A stretch of DNA of 64,000 nucleotides, taken from positions 3,782,001-3,846,000 of the forward strand of contig SPDT01000003.1 of NCBI GenBank assembly GCA_008477525.1, in the 5' to 3' direction. Below are positions 21,644-33,088 of the stretch, piece by piece; positions within the stretch are counted from its first letter, which is position 1; every line of letters starts with the position of its first letter. This stretch comes from Hypomyces perniciosus. Taxonomy: Eukaryota > Ascomycota > Sordariomycetes > Hypocreales > Hypocreaceae. Made by a program: the position numbers and the translations under genes. The notes below the pieces were generated by a model. It saw only the letters and a list, made by a program, of their open reading frames with translations. It was not told the DNA's origin and made no database searches.

Positions 21644-23232
21644 TCAACTCCCATAAGCCAAGGAATCGTTTTTATCGTCCCCTTCCAGGACCCTATGAAA
21701 TGAAGTGCAATGTTAGGAAAGATCGAATGCATACTGGTTTGTGGGAGGCAGATAGGAATGGAGGCAAAACTTACGAAAATTGTTTTACGAGATAACCTTC
21801 TCCGCCGTGCTCCATGTCAATGTTATAGACATAGAAACCACCGTCACTCGTCACGACCATGACCTGCGGGCTACTACTACTCATCGCAACAACGCTGCGA
21901 AGAGGGCCAGACGGGGATGAGCCCGAAACGCGTGCTGCACCAGCAACAGCCGTGGACTTTGGAATTTTGATGTAGGCAAAGTCTCTCAGCGGCTCCCACA
22001 TCTCCGTGACGGATTGTGGAAGATATGATCCTACGACTCCAGCGACTCCGCGACCCATGATCTGTGAAGAGCGTCGGAATATGTTGCTGAATGAGCCGCT
22101 TTGCCTCCGGTGTCCCTGCTTAGCGCTTTCGGGGGGACTAGTGCTGTTGCCTGCGAAATCAGCAGCGTCGCTTCTGGGAGACTCGGTTGCACTGTTGCCA
22201 GGCGAATCAGCGTCGTCATGACTCCGCGCTCGTGACCATCGGTCATGCCTTGGAGAGCTAGGGGACTCTATCGGCGCGCCGGCCGGGGTGGTATTCCCAG
22301 GTGGAGAACCAAGGCGGAATATATGGACAGTATCCGAGGTAGACGAGACGCAAAGCAGTGTAGAGCTGAGATTGAAAGACATGCTGTAGATTGTGGAAGG
22401 GTAGGTTCCTCGCCTGAACTGGTACAGCTTTTGCCCTCGAGGCACGGAAAACACACGGATAATAGTGCCTGTCTCGCTAGCCGTTGCTAATAGAGTTCCT
22501 TCACTATTGAGACAAATGCAGCACAACGGCGAGCGGTGCGCCTCAATGACATTGACAGCCTTGAGGGTCAAAGTGTCAAATACAAGAACCTCCCCTGATG
22601 TGGGCGCAACATATGTCGATTGTGGGGGCGCATGGGAGGGCCTTCTTGCGTCCGAATCCTCTCGCGGTTTGGGCAGTGGATACGCAATGAAGCAATTCTC
22701 GGACGATGGGGACAGTGCGCAAATGGCAGACGGATTTGGGGAGGTAGGAATCGTATAAAGAAGGCTCATATTGCTGATGTCATACAGGTAGATTTCCTCC
22801 TCGAGAACAACAGCGAGTCGTTTTCGGTTCAGTCGTACGGCCAAGACGGCTGAAGGGAAGGTGAGTTCACATATGACGGATGCTCTCTGCAGCGGTAGGC
22901 GTATTCAGCACACGAATCTAGAGAACCAAGTTTACGGATAGACGCATACCTTGGTGTTTTGTATTATCAGGTGGCGAGGGGACAGTATCAAAGCGACGAG
23001 AGAGGTTGAGAAGAGCATCTCAATAATCGCGATATTCCCATCATCACTGCTAAAGATTCGGGAAAATGGATCGGTATGGTAGATGCGGAAGCCTTTTGAG
23101 GTGCCTGAGGGGTAAGAGACAGCACATTAGTTTGGTTCAAATTAGGCAATGGAAAGAATCGCAGGACTTACCGACAGCAAGACAGCTGTGGTCCTGGTTG
23201 AACGTGATGAAGTTCAGGGTTGGGTTCGCCAT
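21644..23232 (-). CDS. ATG18: Autophagy PROPPIN Atg18 (WIPI family, PI3P/PI(3,5)P2 effector)
   Basis: WD40 beta-propeller that binds phosphoinositides at the phagophore and vacuole with Atg2. Four exons: 23232-23172, 23104-22950, 22886-21775, 21692-21644; all joins are in frame and the protein is 458 aa. The start [21 protein letters not shown] and the join to [13 protein letters not shown] are family hallmarks. The phosphoinositide-binding LYQFRRG lies near residue 230, followed by a long Ser-rich loop. The last intron is inferred because the frame in exon 3 ends TTT TC|GTAAGT, where the donor itself supplies an in-frame TAA. Splicing to a CATAG acceptor instead gives [18 protein letters not shown], a typical fungal Atg18 tail. 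Unspliced transcript would lose only that tail. Confidence 0.93.
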
Positions 23233-24010
23233 GTTGAACGTCGCTGGGGTCTCCCGGCGGAGTCGAGCTGGAGGACTTGTAAGGGAGACCCAAACAGCGA
23301 GTTTGACGAGCTCGCTAGGCGGTCCAGATAATCTGGACAGAGCGGGAACGTATCGCGTGAATGTGGTAATGCGACTGCCGTAGTGGTGGACTCGCAACGT
23401 ACCTATATGAGATGGGAGGTCGGTAGGAGGCTGGCGAGCTGGAGGGAGCTGCCTCGTCACACAGAATGACGTGTGGGGATAATGGGGAGGGGTTAGTTAA
23501 TAGTCGGCGGACCCGCACTACTGCCTAACACAGGTACCTCGCACGCTAAATAATGCCTCGCTGCCAGTGTGCCCTCTTGTTCGCACGCGGAATCTGGAAA
23601 AGCATCTTTTGGTGAGGGTTGGAGGGGGAAAAATCGGACATCACTAAATCATGATCCGTTGTGTTCTCCGTGCACCGGCTGAGTATGGATACCTAGCCTA
23701 CTGGTCTTATTCGACTCAAGTCTGTATTTTTCAATCAGCTCAAATACGGAATACATACATCACACACATTCGCAAGTCCATCTTGTCAATTCTCTCTTTT
23801 GGCGATGGCTATTCCATCAGCAGCTTCAACACGGCCGGCGGCCGTCAGGTCGCAAGCCCTCGATGACTTGATTATGGGGGTAAGACGCATCTGATTGTCC
23901 TGGTAGGGTTGGAATAGAACGAGCCGTATCCGCCAGCCCAACTCTATACTGGCATCCGAATACCTCTTCAAATGTGCAATTCTTCGTAGCACGTGTGACT
24001 GACACCAGAA
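23233..24010. promoter_or_regulatory. Divergent promoter of ATG18 and PPM2
   Basis: 778 bp between two start codons facing outward. No ORF is convincing. It must carry the promoters of both genes; I see no clear known box. Confidence 0.5.
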
Positions 24011-27000
24011 ATGCTACAGACAAACAGCAGCAGTATTGTCTCCAAACGCAGTGTCGAACGATTGTATTATCCGGATGAGCCACCTTTCTTTCGCTATTTC
24101 GTCAAGAAGTTCCAGAGAAGAGCGCCGCTTATCAACCGGGGCTACTGGCTCAGACTCAGAGCCATCGATACTGTTGTGCGCCGGTTTATCACACAGGAGA
24201 CGTGCAAAAAGAAGGTGGTCATTAACTTGGGCTGCGGCAGGTGAGAATAGGCGCATTAGAGGCTCAGGAATGCTACGGAAAATCCAATCTAACAAGTCTA
24301 TCCCCATCCTAGCGACGTCCTACCATGGCAATGTCATGCTCGCTATGGTGCGGCTAGTGACGATGTTCTCTTCGTCGATGCAGACTATCCTGATCTCGTA
24401 CGAAAGAAGCGCACTATCGTGCTCGAAACCCCTCAGCTGCGACATCTTTTGGGCACCAACTTTGTCCTAGGCGAAAATGAGGAGGATCACCTGCTTCTCC
24501 GTAGTGACAAGTACTGCCAAGTGGGCTGTGATCTACGACAACTCGACGCCTTCCGGGCTACGTTGGAGTCGTTCCTTAGTCTTTCTGACTGTGTTGTTCT
24601 CTTTGTTGCTGAGGTTTCTGTGACTTACATGGACACACAGTCTGCCGATGCCCTGATCCAGTGGGCAAGCTCAATTGGCCAAGGTGAGCCCAGCTACCTA
24701 CCCATCAACCCTGTATTCTACTATTCAGTCTTAAAATCCAAACCATACAATGTTTCAAGTCACTCCCTGTCTAATGGGATGAGCTTTTACGCTAATGTTC
24801 GTCAGCTGAGTTCTGTCTCTTGGAACAAATACTACCTCATGGACCAGACCATCCATTCGCGCAAACCATGCTTCGTCACTTTGACAAACTAAGCACGCCT
24901 CCTCGTTCTGTTGGTCAATACCAAACTCTCGAACAACAGGCTGCCCGGTTTCAAACACGTGGCTGGCGGCATGTAGACATATGGGATTTGTGGCAGGCTT
25001 GGTCAAGTGACCTATTCGTCAGCAGCCCCGAAAGAGCAGCCCTGGACGAGGTAGAGCCCTTTGATGAGTGGGAGGAGTTTATGCTGTTTGCACGGCACTA
25101 CTTCATACTCCATGCCTCGGCGACCCAACCCAATGCTTTACAATCCGGGGATGGGGAAAGGCCTTACGATGCAAATGGTGAGCCTCAGCTTGAGGTTGAG
25201 ATCGAGGTTACCGACAGGCCAATTTTGAAAGCCCCAAAACGCCGTTTTGGGAATGCAATGGTCATCACCAATGTCATGGGACAGCGGCATGTACTTCACA
25301 TGATGGGCCTGGACACTAATGGCAGAGCCGCCACTTACGATGTCTTCTCGCTTGACGGAAAATGCCCACCTCCTGAGATCCCTCTCAACGGACCTCTCCC
25401 CCGTGTTTGTTACACGTTGACTGACCTGGGTGATTATGGAATTTTACTCGTGGGCGGCCGTACGTCTCCGGCTTGCGCGTTATCGGATTCCTGGCTGTTT
25501 ACAAGAGGCACCGACTGTCACTGGCGAGCAATGCCAAGACTGCCTATTCCACTCTTTAGGCACTCCGCTGTTCGATTAGGAGGTTCTTACCTTGTCCTAG
25601 TCATTGGCGGTAAAACCGGGTCATCACAGATTTCAGAAAATTGCTTTGTTTTCCACCCTGAATGTGGCTGGTTGAAGTGCCAGATATCTGGAATTAGACC
25701 TGAGCCGTCATTTGGTTCCATTATATGCACCTCATCTGAGGCAATGTATACAGAGGAGGTATTTCACGGAGTGTTGGCTGGCGGAATAAATAAATACGGT
25801 CGCATCGTCACTAAAAAGTATTTATGGCGGGTTGAGATGACTGATGATCAGGTGAGTTCGTCTCCTCCTCTATCATTTATTGGCTAAACAAGCCTTACCT
25901 GTCCTGAGCAACGCATCTTTCCATCAACCATGGCAAGAGCTGACTGATTTTCTCAGCCGAATATAAAGTTTTCAACTCTTGAGACCGATCCTTCTGAAAA
26001 AGACACTCTATCATTGTTCGGTGCTAACGTTGTGGATATGGATTCTTATGCCGTGATCTGCGGCGGTACGGGGGCGGATGCCTCCTCACAAGGCCAGGAC
26101 ATCAGGACCATAGCTGTCTCCAACAGTGGATATCAAGTCACTGGTACTATCCGCCCAAAAGACAGCAGTCAATGTATGCCATTCATGATCAGGTCCTCTG
26201 CGATCAGGGATGGGAGCAGCAGCATACTAGTTGTTGGTGGTGGTGCAACTTGCTTCTCAATGGGTACATTTTGGGAGCCTGGCGTCTACAGGATACACCT
26301 TCCTCACAAAGTACCGGGATTTGCCTCTGCAGAACTCGCAAGGCGTAATCCCACAAGATCAGATATCCAGTTCGTGGGGCTGCACACGTTTACTACCATC
26401 AGCCACAACAATGCCGAAGTTGTGTGTACATCAGCTGCGAAAGCATCCGTAACCACTGTGCCTCGCATACAATTGGATTCAACTGAAAAGTTTCACGAAA
26501 TTCTCCGAGATGGAAGGCCAGTCATCATAGAGGGCTTGAATCTAGGACAATGCCTACAAAAGTGGACACCGAGCTACCTGGTAGAACAAGTGGGTTCGGA
26601 CCAAAAGGTAAGGGTCTATTGTGGAATGACGATGGTCACAAAAAGAGCTGACAGATCTAGGTCGTGGTGCATGAGTGCCATAGAGACACAGAGAAGATGG
26701 ATTTCAACAGCAAGAACTTTAGCTATGTGACAGAGTCATTTGGGAGCATCATGGACAGGGTCCAAACGGGGGCTAGGTTGTACCTGCGTGCCTTATCTCG
26801 GGACAAGCCATCTGAACTGCCAGCGAGGATGGAAGAAGACTTTCCACGATTGGCAGCAGGATTTTCCTTGCCGACAGAGTTGGACTATGTCAAAGAACAC
26901 CTTTTCAGTTCTGTATTGAGGGTATCTGGACGGGTGAATATGTGGCTGCATTATGATGTGAGTTTCCTTCTTTCCATCTGACCATTTCATACGTTGTATC

Positions 27001-27504
27001 AATATCAACGGAGCTAACATATAACATATTGATGATTAGGTTATGGCGAACGTTTATGCACAAGTAGTTGGATCTAAGCGGATGATTATATTCCCACCGA
27101 GCGATGTCAGACACCTGTCCTTTGCTCCTGGAGCATCCAGCTCTAGTTTGGATGTCTTCTCTATGCTAGACCCTCCGTCATCCTCGCTGAGTGGCACACA
27201 TCCACAGGAGGCGATTCTAAACCCGGGAGATGTTTTGTTATTGCCCGCGATGTGGCTCCACACCGCCACGCCAATGTCAGACATGAGCGTTGCAGTTAAT
27301 GTCTTCTTCCGCGACCTAGAAAGCGGCCATTACTCTGCGGGTCGGGATGTGTATGGAAATAGGGACCTGGAAGCGTATGAAAAGGGCAGACAGGCCGCGG
27401 CGCGAATCAGCAAGAGCTTCCAGCAACTGCCGTTGGAGACAAGACGGTTTTATCTCTCACGGATTGCGGACGAACTGCTGCAGGTTGCGGAGGAGAGTTC
27501 ATGA
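24011..27504 (+). CDS. PPM2: tRNA wybutosine-synthesizing protein 4 (methyltransferase-Kelch-JmjC)
   Basis: Makes wybutosine at position 37 of tRNA-Phe by carboxyl methylation and methoxycarbonylation (yeast Ppm2/Tyw4). Six exons: 24011-24240, 24313-24683, 24806-25851, 25957-26607, 26661-26957, 27040-27504; protein 1,019 aa. The N-terminal leucine-carboxyl-methyltransferase-type domain has the AdoMet motif VINLGCGRSDVLPW across intron 1, DADYPDLV, and LFVAEVSVTYM. The middle has kelch-like Gly-Gly repeats (LLVGGRT, VIGGKTG, ICGGTGAD). The C-terminal JmjC-like cupin has HYD (H about 863, D about 865) split from the following VMANVYAQVVG by intron 5, and a distal His in AMWLHTATP (about 939). 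All splice phases close exactly. Confidence 0.94.
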
Positions 27505-28199
27505 GGACCGTCACCTGGATGACAATGCTACGCTGTAAGTTACGGAGTAAGTCAACTAGTCTATAATGAACTACGAATGTTGGAATGGAAAGGAACAAAA
27601 ACGAGCATTTCTCGTATAACTGCAGACTTCTGATTGGTGGTAAAAAATATAGGCCGAGAATGAGTGCCAAGCAAAATAATCGCATTTGGCATCTTTGAGA
27701 TCTGGTAAATGTATGTAATACTACTAGCACCTACTAGTAGACGACTACTAGGATGGGTCGGGCGGGTCACAATGACGCTATTCTGCTGCTCCTAGAACTT
27801 ACACTTACACTTTGCTTTCAACTCCTCACTCATCCTGGTTCACTAAACCAAAGTAATCACCGTTCTATGCACAGAAGGAGAAATAGAGGAGGAGGAAACA
27901 AGAAGAACAGCTGCAAGATTGCTTCTATTACTCGAATCAACCGTGTTCAGCTTTGCGGTTGGCGATTCCGATCGCCATCTTCTCCTCCCTTACTGGCTGG
28001 CGCTAGTAGTGGCGTTTTCCATTCCAAGTTCTCTCACACTCTCAACACCACCACTTAATCATCCTCATCGTCGTCTTCAATCGTTATCGTCCATTGCCCA
28101 ACAGCCAAGCTCTGTTGAGTCCAACCGCGAGTGGCTGAGGCGAAGTGAGATTCGGCGAATGGCTTGACCGAGCCAAATCTGCTTCTCTAACAACAGATC
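27505..28199. promoter_or_regulatory. Intergenic, promoter and leader of GUT2
   Basis: 695 bp. TACGGAGTAA (27541-27550) lies just after the PPM2 stop. The 27,750-28,190 part has C/T-rich tracts typical of a leader. No gene is supported. Confidence 0.5.
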
Positions 28200-30395
28200 A
28201 TGCCTCTCGGGGCATCTTCATCCCGCTGGGCTCTGCGGCGTCTGCTGCTCCCCGGGACGGTCATCACCACCGGTGCCGTAGTGGCCTACAGCCTCCGGCC
28301 GCGAAACATCCCCGGATCCTCATCGCCAGCCGTGCCTCCGCCCACCTACGGCCCGGATGGCGCCCTGAATCTGCCCCGGTTCCCCCACATCAAGTCGCGA
28401 TCGGAGCAGTTGACTGATCTGCGGAGGAGCAACAGCAACAACAACAACAGCAGCAGCAGCAGCAGCAGCAATGCCTGGCCTGGAACTGAATCCGAGCCCG
28501 CTGAATATGACATGCTCGTTATTGGCGGCGGAGCCACCGGCGCTGGCGTGGCTCTCGATGCGGCCACTCGCGGCCTGCGTGTTGCTGTGGTTGAACGCGA
28601 TGATTTCAGCAGTGGCACCAGCAGCAAGAGCACCAAACTGGTCCATGGCGGCGTTCGCTACCTGGAAAAGGCTGTCTGGAACCTCGACTATAGCCAGTAT
28701 CAGCTCGTTCGCGAGGCCCTCAAGGAACGCAAGTACTTCCTTCAAACTGCACCCCACTTGAGCATGTGGCTGCCCATTATGCTTCCTCTCGACAAGTGGT
28801 GGAAGGCGCCCTACTACTGGGCTGGCACCAAGTTCTACGACTTCCTGGCTGGCAGTGAGGGTATTGAGACCTCCTATTTCCTCACTCGCAGCAAAGCACT
28901 CGAGGCCTTCCCTATGCTAAAGTCAACGGACTTGGTAGGTGCCCTCGTTTACTACGACGGTGCTCACAATGATTCGCGCATGAACGTTTCTATCGCCATG
29001 ACTGCTGCCTTGTATGGTGCCACCGTCGTGAACCATGCCGAGGTCACTGGCCTTCTCAAGAACCAAGATGGCCGCCTGTGTGGTGCTACTGTCCGGGACC
29101 TCATCGCCGAGCGCGATGGCCGTCCTGGGGAAGACATCGCTATTCGAGCCAGGTGTGTTGTGAATTGCACTGGTCCATTTACCGATTCGATTCGCAAGAT
29201 GGATGATCAACAGTGTAAGGAGATTGTTGCCCCCTCCTCGGGTGTTCACGTCATTCTGCCCGGTTACTACAGCCCTGCCAAAATGGGCCTCATTGATCCA
29301 TCCACGTCGGACGGGCGTGTCATCTTCTTCCTGCCCTGGCAAGGAAACACAATTGCCGGTACGACAGACTCACCATCAGCCATCTCGCAGAATCCGCTCC
29401 CCGACGAAGAGTCCATCCAGTGGATTCTGCGGGAGATCAGCCAGTATCTGTCGCCTGATATCAACGTTCGACGCGGTGACGTACTGGCGGCTTGGTCAGG
29501 TATACGCCCCCTTGTCAAGGATCCAAAGGCCCGCAACACCGAGTCGCTCGTACGCAACCACCTGGTTGACATCTCTGCCTCTGGTCTCCTGACGTGTGCT
29601 GGTGGAAAGTGGACTACCTATCGCCAGATGGCAGAGGAATGTGTTGACGCCGCCGTTACCGAGTTCAACCTCCAGACTCGGCCAGTGGCGAACGCCCCTC
29701 GAGTCAGCGGTACTGATATAGTGGATGATGGTGCCATCCTTGATGGCTCCTGCCAGACGCACAACGTCCGGCTTGTCGGGGCGCACGGCTATAGCAAGAC
29801 TCTCTTCATCCCCCTTATCCAGCACTTTGGTGTCGAGACCGAGGTGGCCAAACACCTTGTGGAAAGCTATGGAGATCGGGCCTGGACAGTTGCAGAGCTT
29901 TGCAAGTTGACAGACCAACGGTTCCCCGCCCGTGGCGAGCGCATCTCGCAACTTTATCCCTTTGTCGACGGCGAGATCCGCTACGCCGTTCGCCACGAAT
30001 ACGCCCAGACGGCCGTTGACGTGCTCGCCCGACGCACCCGCTTGGCCTTCCTTAACGCCCAAGCCGCCCTTGAGGCGCTTCCCAATGTTATCGATGTCAT
30101 GTCGCAAGAGCTCAAGTGGGACCGTCGCCGGCAAGAAACGGAATGGACAGAAAGTGCGTGTTCTCCCCCTTACGCCCTATAGCACATGAGTCAAACCTCT
30201 GTTGGAACTACGGATCGTTGCTAACATGAGCACCGCCACCTTCTATTAGCACTCGACTATCTCAAATCCATGGGCTTGCCCCAACCCATGCAAACAGCGA
30301 CGCGTAAGCAAGTAGAGCAAGGCAAACTTGACTTTTTGAACTCATTAGAGTGGAACATGTATTCACGTCACAACAAACCAGCCGAGGAATCTTAG
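28200..30395 (+). CDS. GUT2: Mitochondrial FAD-dependent glycerol-3-phosphate dehydrogenase
   Basis: Inner-membrane enzyme oxidising glycerol-3-phosphate to DHAP and passing electrons to ubiquinone (glycerol use, G3P shuttle). Exons 28200-30153 and 30250-30395; donor GTGCGT, acceptor TAG, joined as EWTE|TLDYLKSMGLP; 699 aa. Basic N-terminal targeting stretch (SSRWALRRLLLPG) with a hydrophobic segment TVITTGAVVAYSL, then an Asn/Ser homopolymer tract (about residues 77-90). The FAD Rossmann motif is VIGGGATGAGVALDAATRG, followed by the GlpD signature SGTSSKSTKLVHGGVRYLE. GlpD signature 2 is CAGGKWTTYRQMAEE. Length and ends fit the fungal family. The ATG opens the only frame with a presequence. 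Confidence 0.96.
28429..28471 (+). repeat. Trinucleotide repeat AAC/AGC inside GUT2
   Basis: Mixed (AAC)n-(AGC)n run coding for an Asn/Ser homopolymer between the targeting region and the FAD domain. It is length-variable in principle, as it lies in a linker. Confidence 0.9.
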
Positions 30396-32161
30396 GCTCC
30401 CGCAAAACACCATGTGAATTTTCATGGCTTTTTTTCCCCCTTGATTGTTATTGGCTTGTAGGTGTCTGGGGGAGCAGCGCCACATCGGGACTTTCGGGAA
30501 GTTCATTATTAGTTGATGCAAACGTGTATCTTGGAGTCCTGGGAGTCGCGGTACATACAAACTACAATCCCCATATTAATAATATCAGGCAGATGGATCT
30601 GGCCATGTAGATGTAAAGGACACGATAGAGGGAATAGGAGAAGGCGCCGAAGAGATGATCGGAGTCTCCAGCTTCTCCTTGCCGCTTGCCGAGTTCGCTG
30701 CTTACTAGGTATCTCTCTATTTTCAGTGATTTTAGAATATCCCGTCAGTCGCTTATCGCCCCTTACTAATTCTCGTTCGTGTACGGAGTATTAGGATCTA
30801 TTCCAGTTTGTGCCGGGTGTGGAGTGGCGCCAGGCTGTGGGATACTATTATTGACAAATCACTGCATGACGTCGTGTCTCCATGTTACAAGAGCTGCGGT
30901 CCTAGCATGTACCGCAAATAATGGTTTCTTGATTCAGAACATCATTTGAAAGAAATATACATGACCAGCCATGTCCAAAACCTCTCGCGAGGAAGGGTAT
31001 CTAGGCATCCATTCACCCACCCGTCTATCCACTATTAGGTGTAGTAGCCATGACATGCAGTGTCTTGCCCACCAACAGTAGCCGTTGCCATGAGCGAATC
31101 CCAAATCACCGTTCAATGCCGCCCATCACCCAAAGTACGCCAGATAAAACAAAATACAGGACAATGCACACAGTGCCAGGAGCATCTTCCCACCATGCCT
31201 ATCCCAAATCGTGCGACCATTAGTGAGAACAATAATACCAGTTCGAAATGAAACGCCAAAGGGGTTAACCCGTTAATAACCCTTGTTGCCCCTGTAGTTG
31301 CCATGCCAGTAAACGCCGTTCCCAAAGCCCAGCCTGTCATATGATTCCTGGTATAACAAATATGCCGTGTACGTTGATCGTGACAAGATGAGAATGTTCA
31401 AAACAAACAAATCCAGGGGGTCCTGGATGCCGATATTCATAACACGTGACTTCAAATGCGAGCTTCTAATTCTCGCAGAAATTGGTCCAGTCTTTGTGAC
31501 TGATCTTTCTCGATGCACAAGAAATGTTCATGTCGCACGGAGAACAGTCTGGTCTAACTGATTGATGGTTCGAGTCATGGCAAGCGGGTTGTTGTGCTGC
31601 CACTCTTTTGAGAATAAGATATTAATTCCTGAATTTGAATCTGCTGTTCCACTCGGTCTCCCATCCGTAAATGTTGGGGTCTGGGGCCTTGTAGCAATGA
31701 GCCTGAGGATCGACGAAGGTGGCCGCGCTGTCAGCATCAAAATCTGGATAAGGCTGAAGGTAGTTGGAAACATCAGTCAACAATGGCAATTTTTTTGGTG
31801 CATATGCCGACTCGGAATCCAAGGAATCCATGGAACAATTCCTCAAAATTGAATCCTCAGCGAACGGAACAAGTCCACGAAGGCCCCTCGATCTAAGCAG
31901 AGTCCATCTTGCTTTTTGTAGCATCGGCATGCAACGCTCGTTTCGGATAGAACTCGATTTCCCGACCGTGCCATCTGTACAGCATCGAATTGGGCGCCCA
32001 AAGTCATCGTCCTGTGTCATTCTGCAGCGTGGAGCAGTGGGATATGAGACCCGACAGCCATGTTGCAGTGGCTCCCTCAAGGAAAAGAGGCCACAGGTCG
32101 TAGATGCGTCTTCGCAGACGGCAGCTTTGGGAGGCCCTGATGATGGCACGGCCAGTGACCT
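30396..32161. other. Intergenic between GUT2 and RGS gene, with open frame after the RGS stop
   Basis: 1.77 kb. The GUT2 3' UTR and scattered repeats (TACGGAGTA at 30782-30790) occupy the left part; no gene is recognised there. On the minus strand, 32161-31622 continues in the same frame as the RGS gene for about 180 codons after its TGA. It ends ...PDPNIYGWETEWNSRFKFRN. The plus strand is also open here (31764-32285), so coding status is unresolved. Confidence 0.45.
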
Positions 32162-33088
32162 TCATAATGAATGGCCGCTGGTCTCGCCGGAATCAGCACC
32201 TGACGACGTCGGGGTTGTCCGCCGGTTGGCGCTCTTGCGGCTGAAACCCAACTTGGCCCCGACTTTCTTCCAGCCTTTGTTGTGAGCAGCAACAGCACGC
32301 TGAAACCCGCCGGGGGAAGTGTTGAATGTCCATTCAGAGGTGGGAGGGGTAGTAGGGGGTGTCATAGGCTCCATCGCGGGAGGCGAATTACCATCGCTAT
32401 CATCTGTAAGGCCCTCGGAGTCGGCAGCTTGCGAGATTCCACTGCGACCGGATGAGAATTTTGGTGAGCGGACGGGCACATTGGTGTGGGCCTCGGATTG
32501 CGAGGGGGTGACTGATTGAAGAAAGGGGACAAGGAGAGAGTCGTTCATGAGTTCGTATATTATACGGCCGGCTTCGTCCAGTTCGGATGGATGGGGCGGA
32601 GAAGGCCCGCATGGAACGCGGAGAAGGCGATCTCGGACCTGAGCGGGGATGTTGACTTCGCGGGGAGCGCAAGGAATGATGTAGACCTGCATCAACTTCT
32701 CCCACCAGCTACAGACCCGATCCTTGCCGTCGTGTGAAGGGTCCTCCTCGGCAAGCAATTGGTTGTAGAAAGTGGCGTATCGTTGGGAATCCAGAGTAAA
32801 CTCCAGTGTCTCCATACAGTGATTCTGAGAAAGGTAGGCCATGAAGGCGCTGAGGGTATAGGGGGGAGAGGCAACATCGAGAAGGATGTCTGTGAGTGTT
32901 GGAGGCCGGCTAGCCATGGTGGATCGTGGGCAGGAAGCCTCTAAGGCGGAGACGAAACTGGCAGGCCGTGACGATGTATAGTAATAAAATTCGTTGAAGT
33001 CGTCAAAAGCAGACAAGGGTCGTGGGGAATGTTCCGAACTCGGGGTGAGATGGGCTGGAGGAGAACGCCGTATCCTCGGTTTGACCAT
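32162..33088 (-). CDS. RGS-domain protein (RgsA / yeast Rgs2-like)
   Basis: Likely GTPase-accelerating protein for a heterotrimeric G-alpha subunit. Single exon of 308 aa, ATG at 33088, TGA at 32164-32162. A short N-terminus (SAFDDFNEFYYYTSSRP) leads to the RGS-like domain from about residue 62: PTLTDILLDVASPPYTLSAF, then MAYLSQNHCMETLEFTLDSQRY, WWEKLMQVYI and ELDEAGRIIYELMNDSLLVPFLQSV. The C-terminal 110 residues are Ser/Pro/Thr-rich and basic, probably disordered. Size and layout fit the small RgsA/Rgs2 class rather than FlbA (no DEP domain) or RgsC. A long in-frame open stretch follows the stop. The upstream side is the roughly 6-kb gene-poor region, so its promoter could be long. Confidence 0.8.
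   Translation of the reverse strand: MVKPRIRRSPPAHLTPSSEHSPRPLSAFDDFNEFYYYTSSRPASFVSALEASCPRSTMASRPPTLTDILLDVASPPYTLSAFMAYLSQNHCMETLEFTLDSQRYATFYNQLLAEEDPSHDGKDRVCSWWEKLMQVYIIPCAPREVNIPAQVRDRLLRVPCGPSPPHPSELDEAGRIIYELMNDSLLVPFLQSVTPSQSEAHTNVPVRSPKFSSGRSGISQAADSEGLTDDSDGNSPPAMEPMTPPTTPPTSEWTFNTSPGGFQRAVAAHNKGWKKVGAKLGFSRKSANRRTTPTSSGADSGETSGHSL

Noticed and set aside
31764..32285. 173-codon plus-strand frame opposite the RGS 3' end
   Set aside because: It starts at TTG, overlaps the RGS coding end antisense, and is less protein-like than the minus-strand frame.
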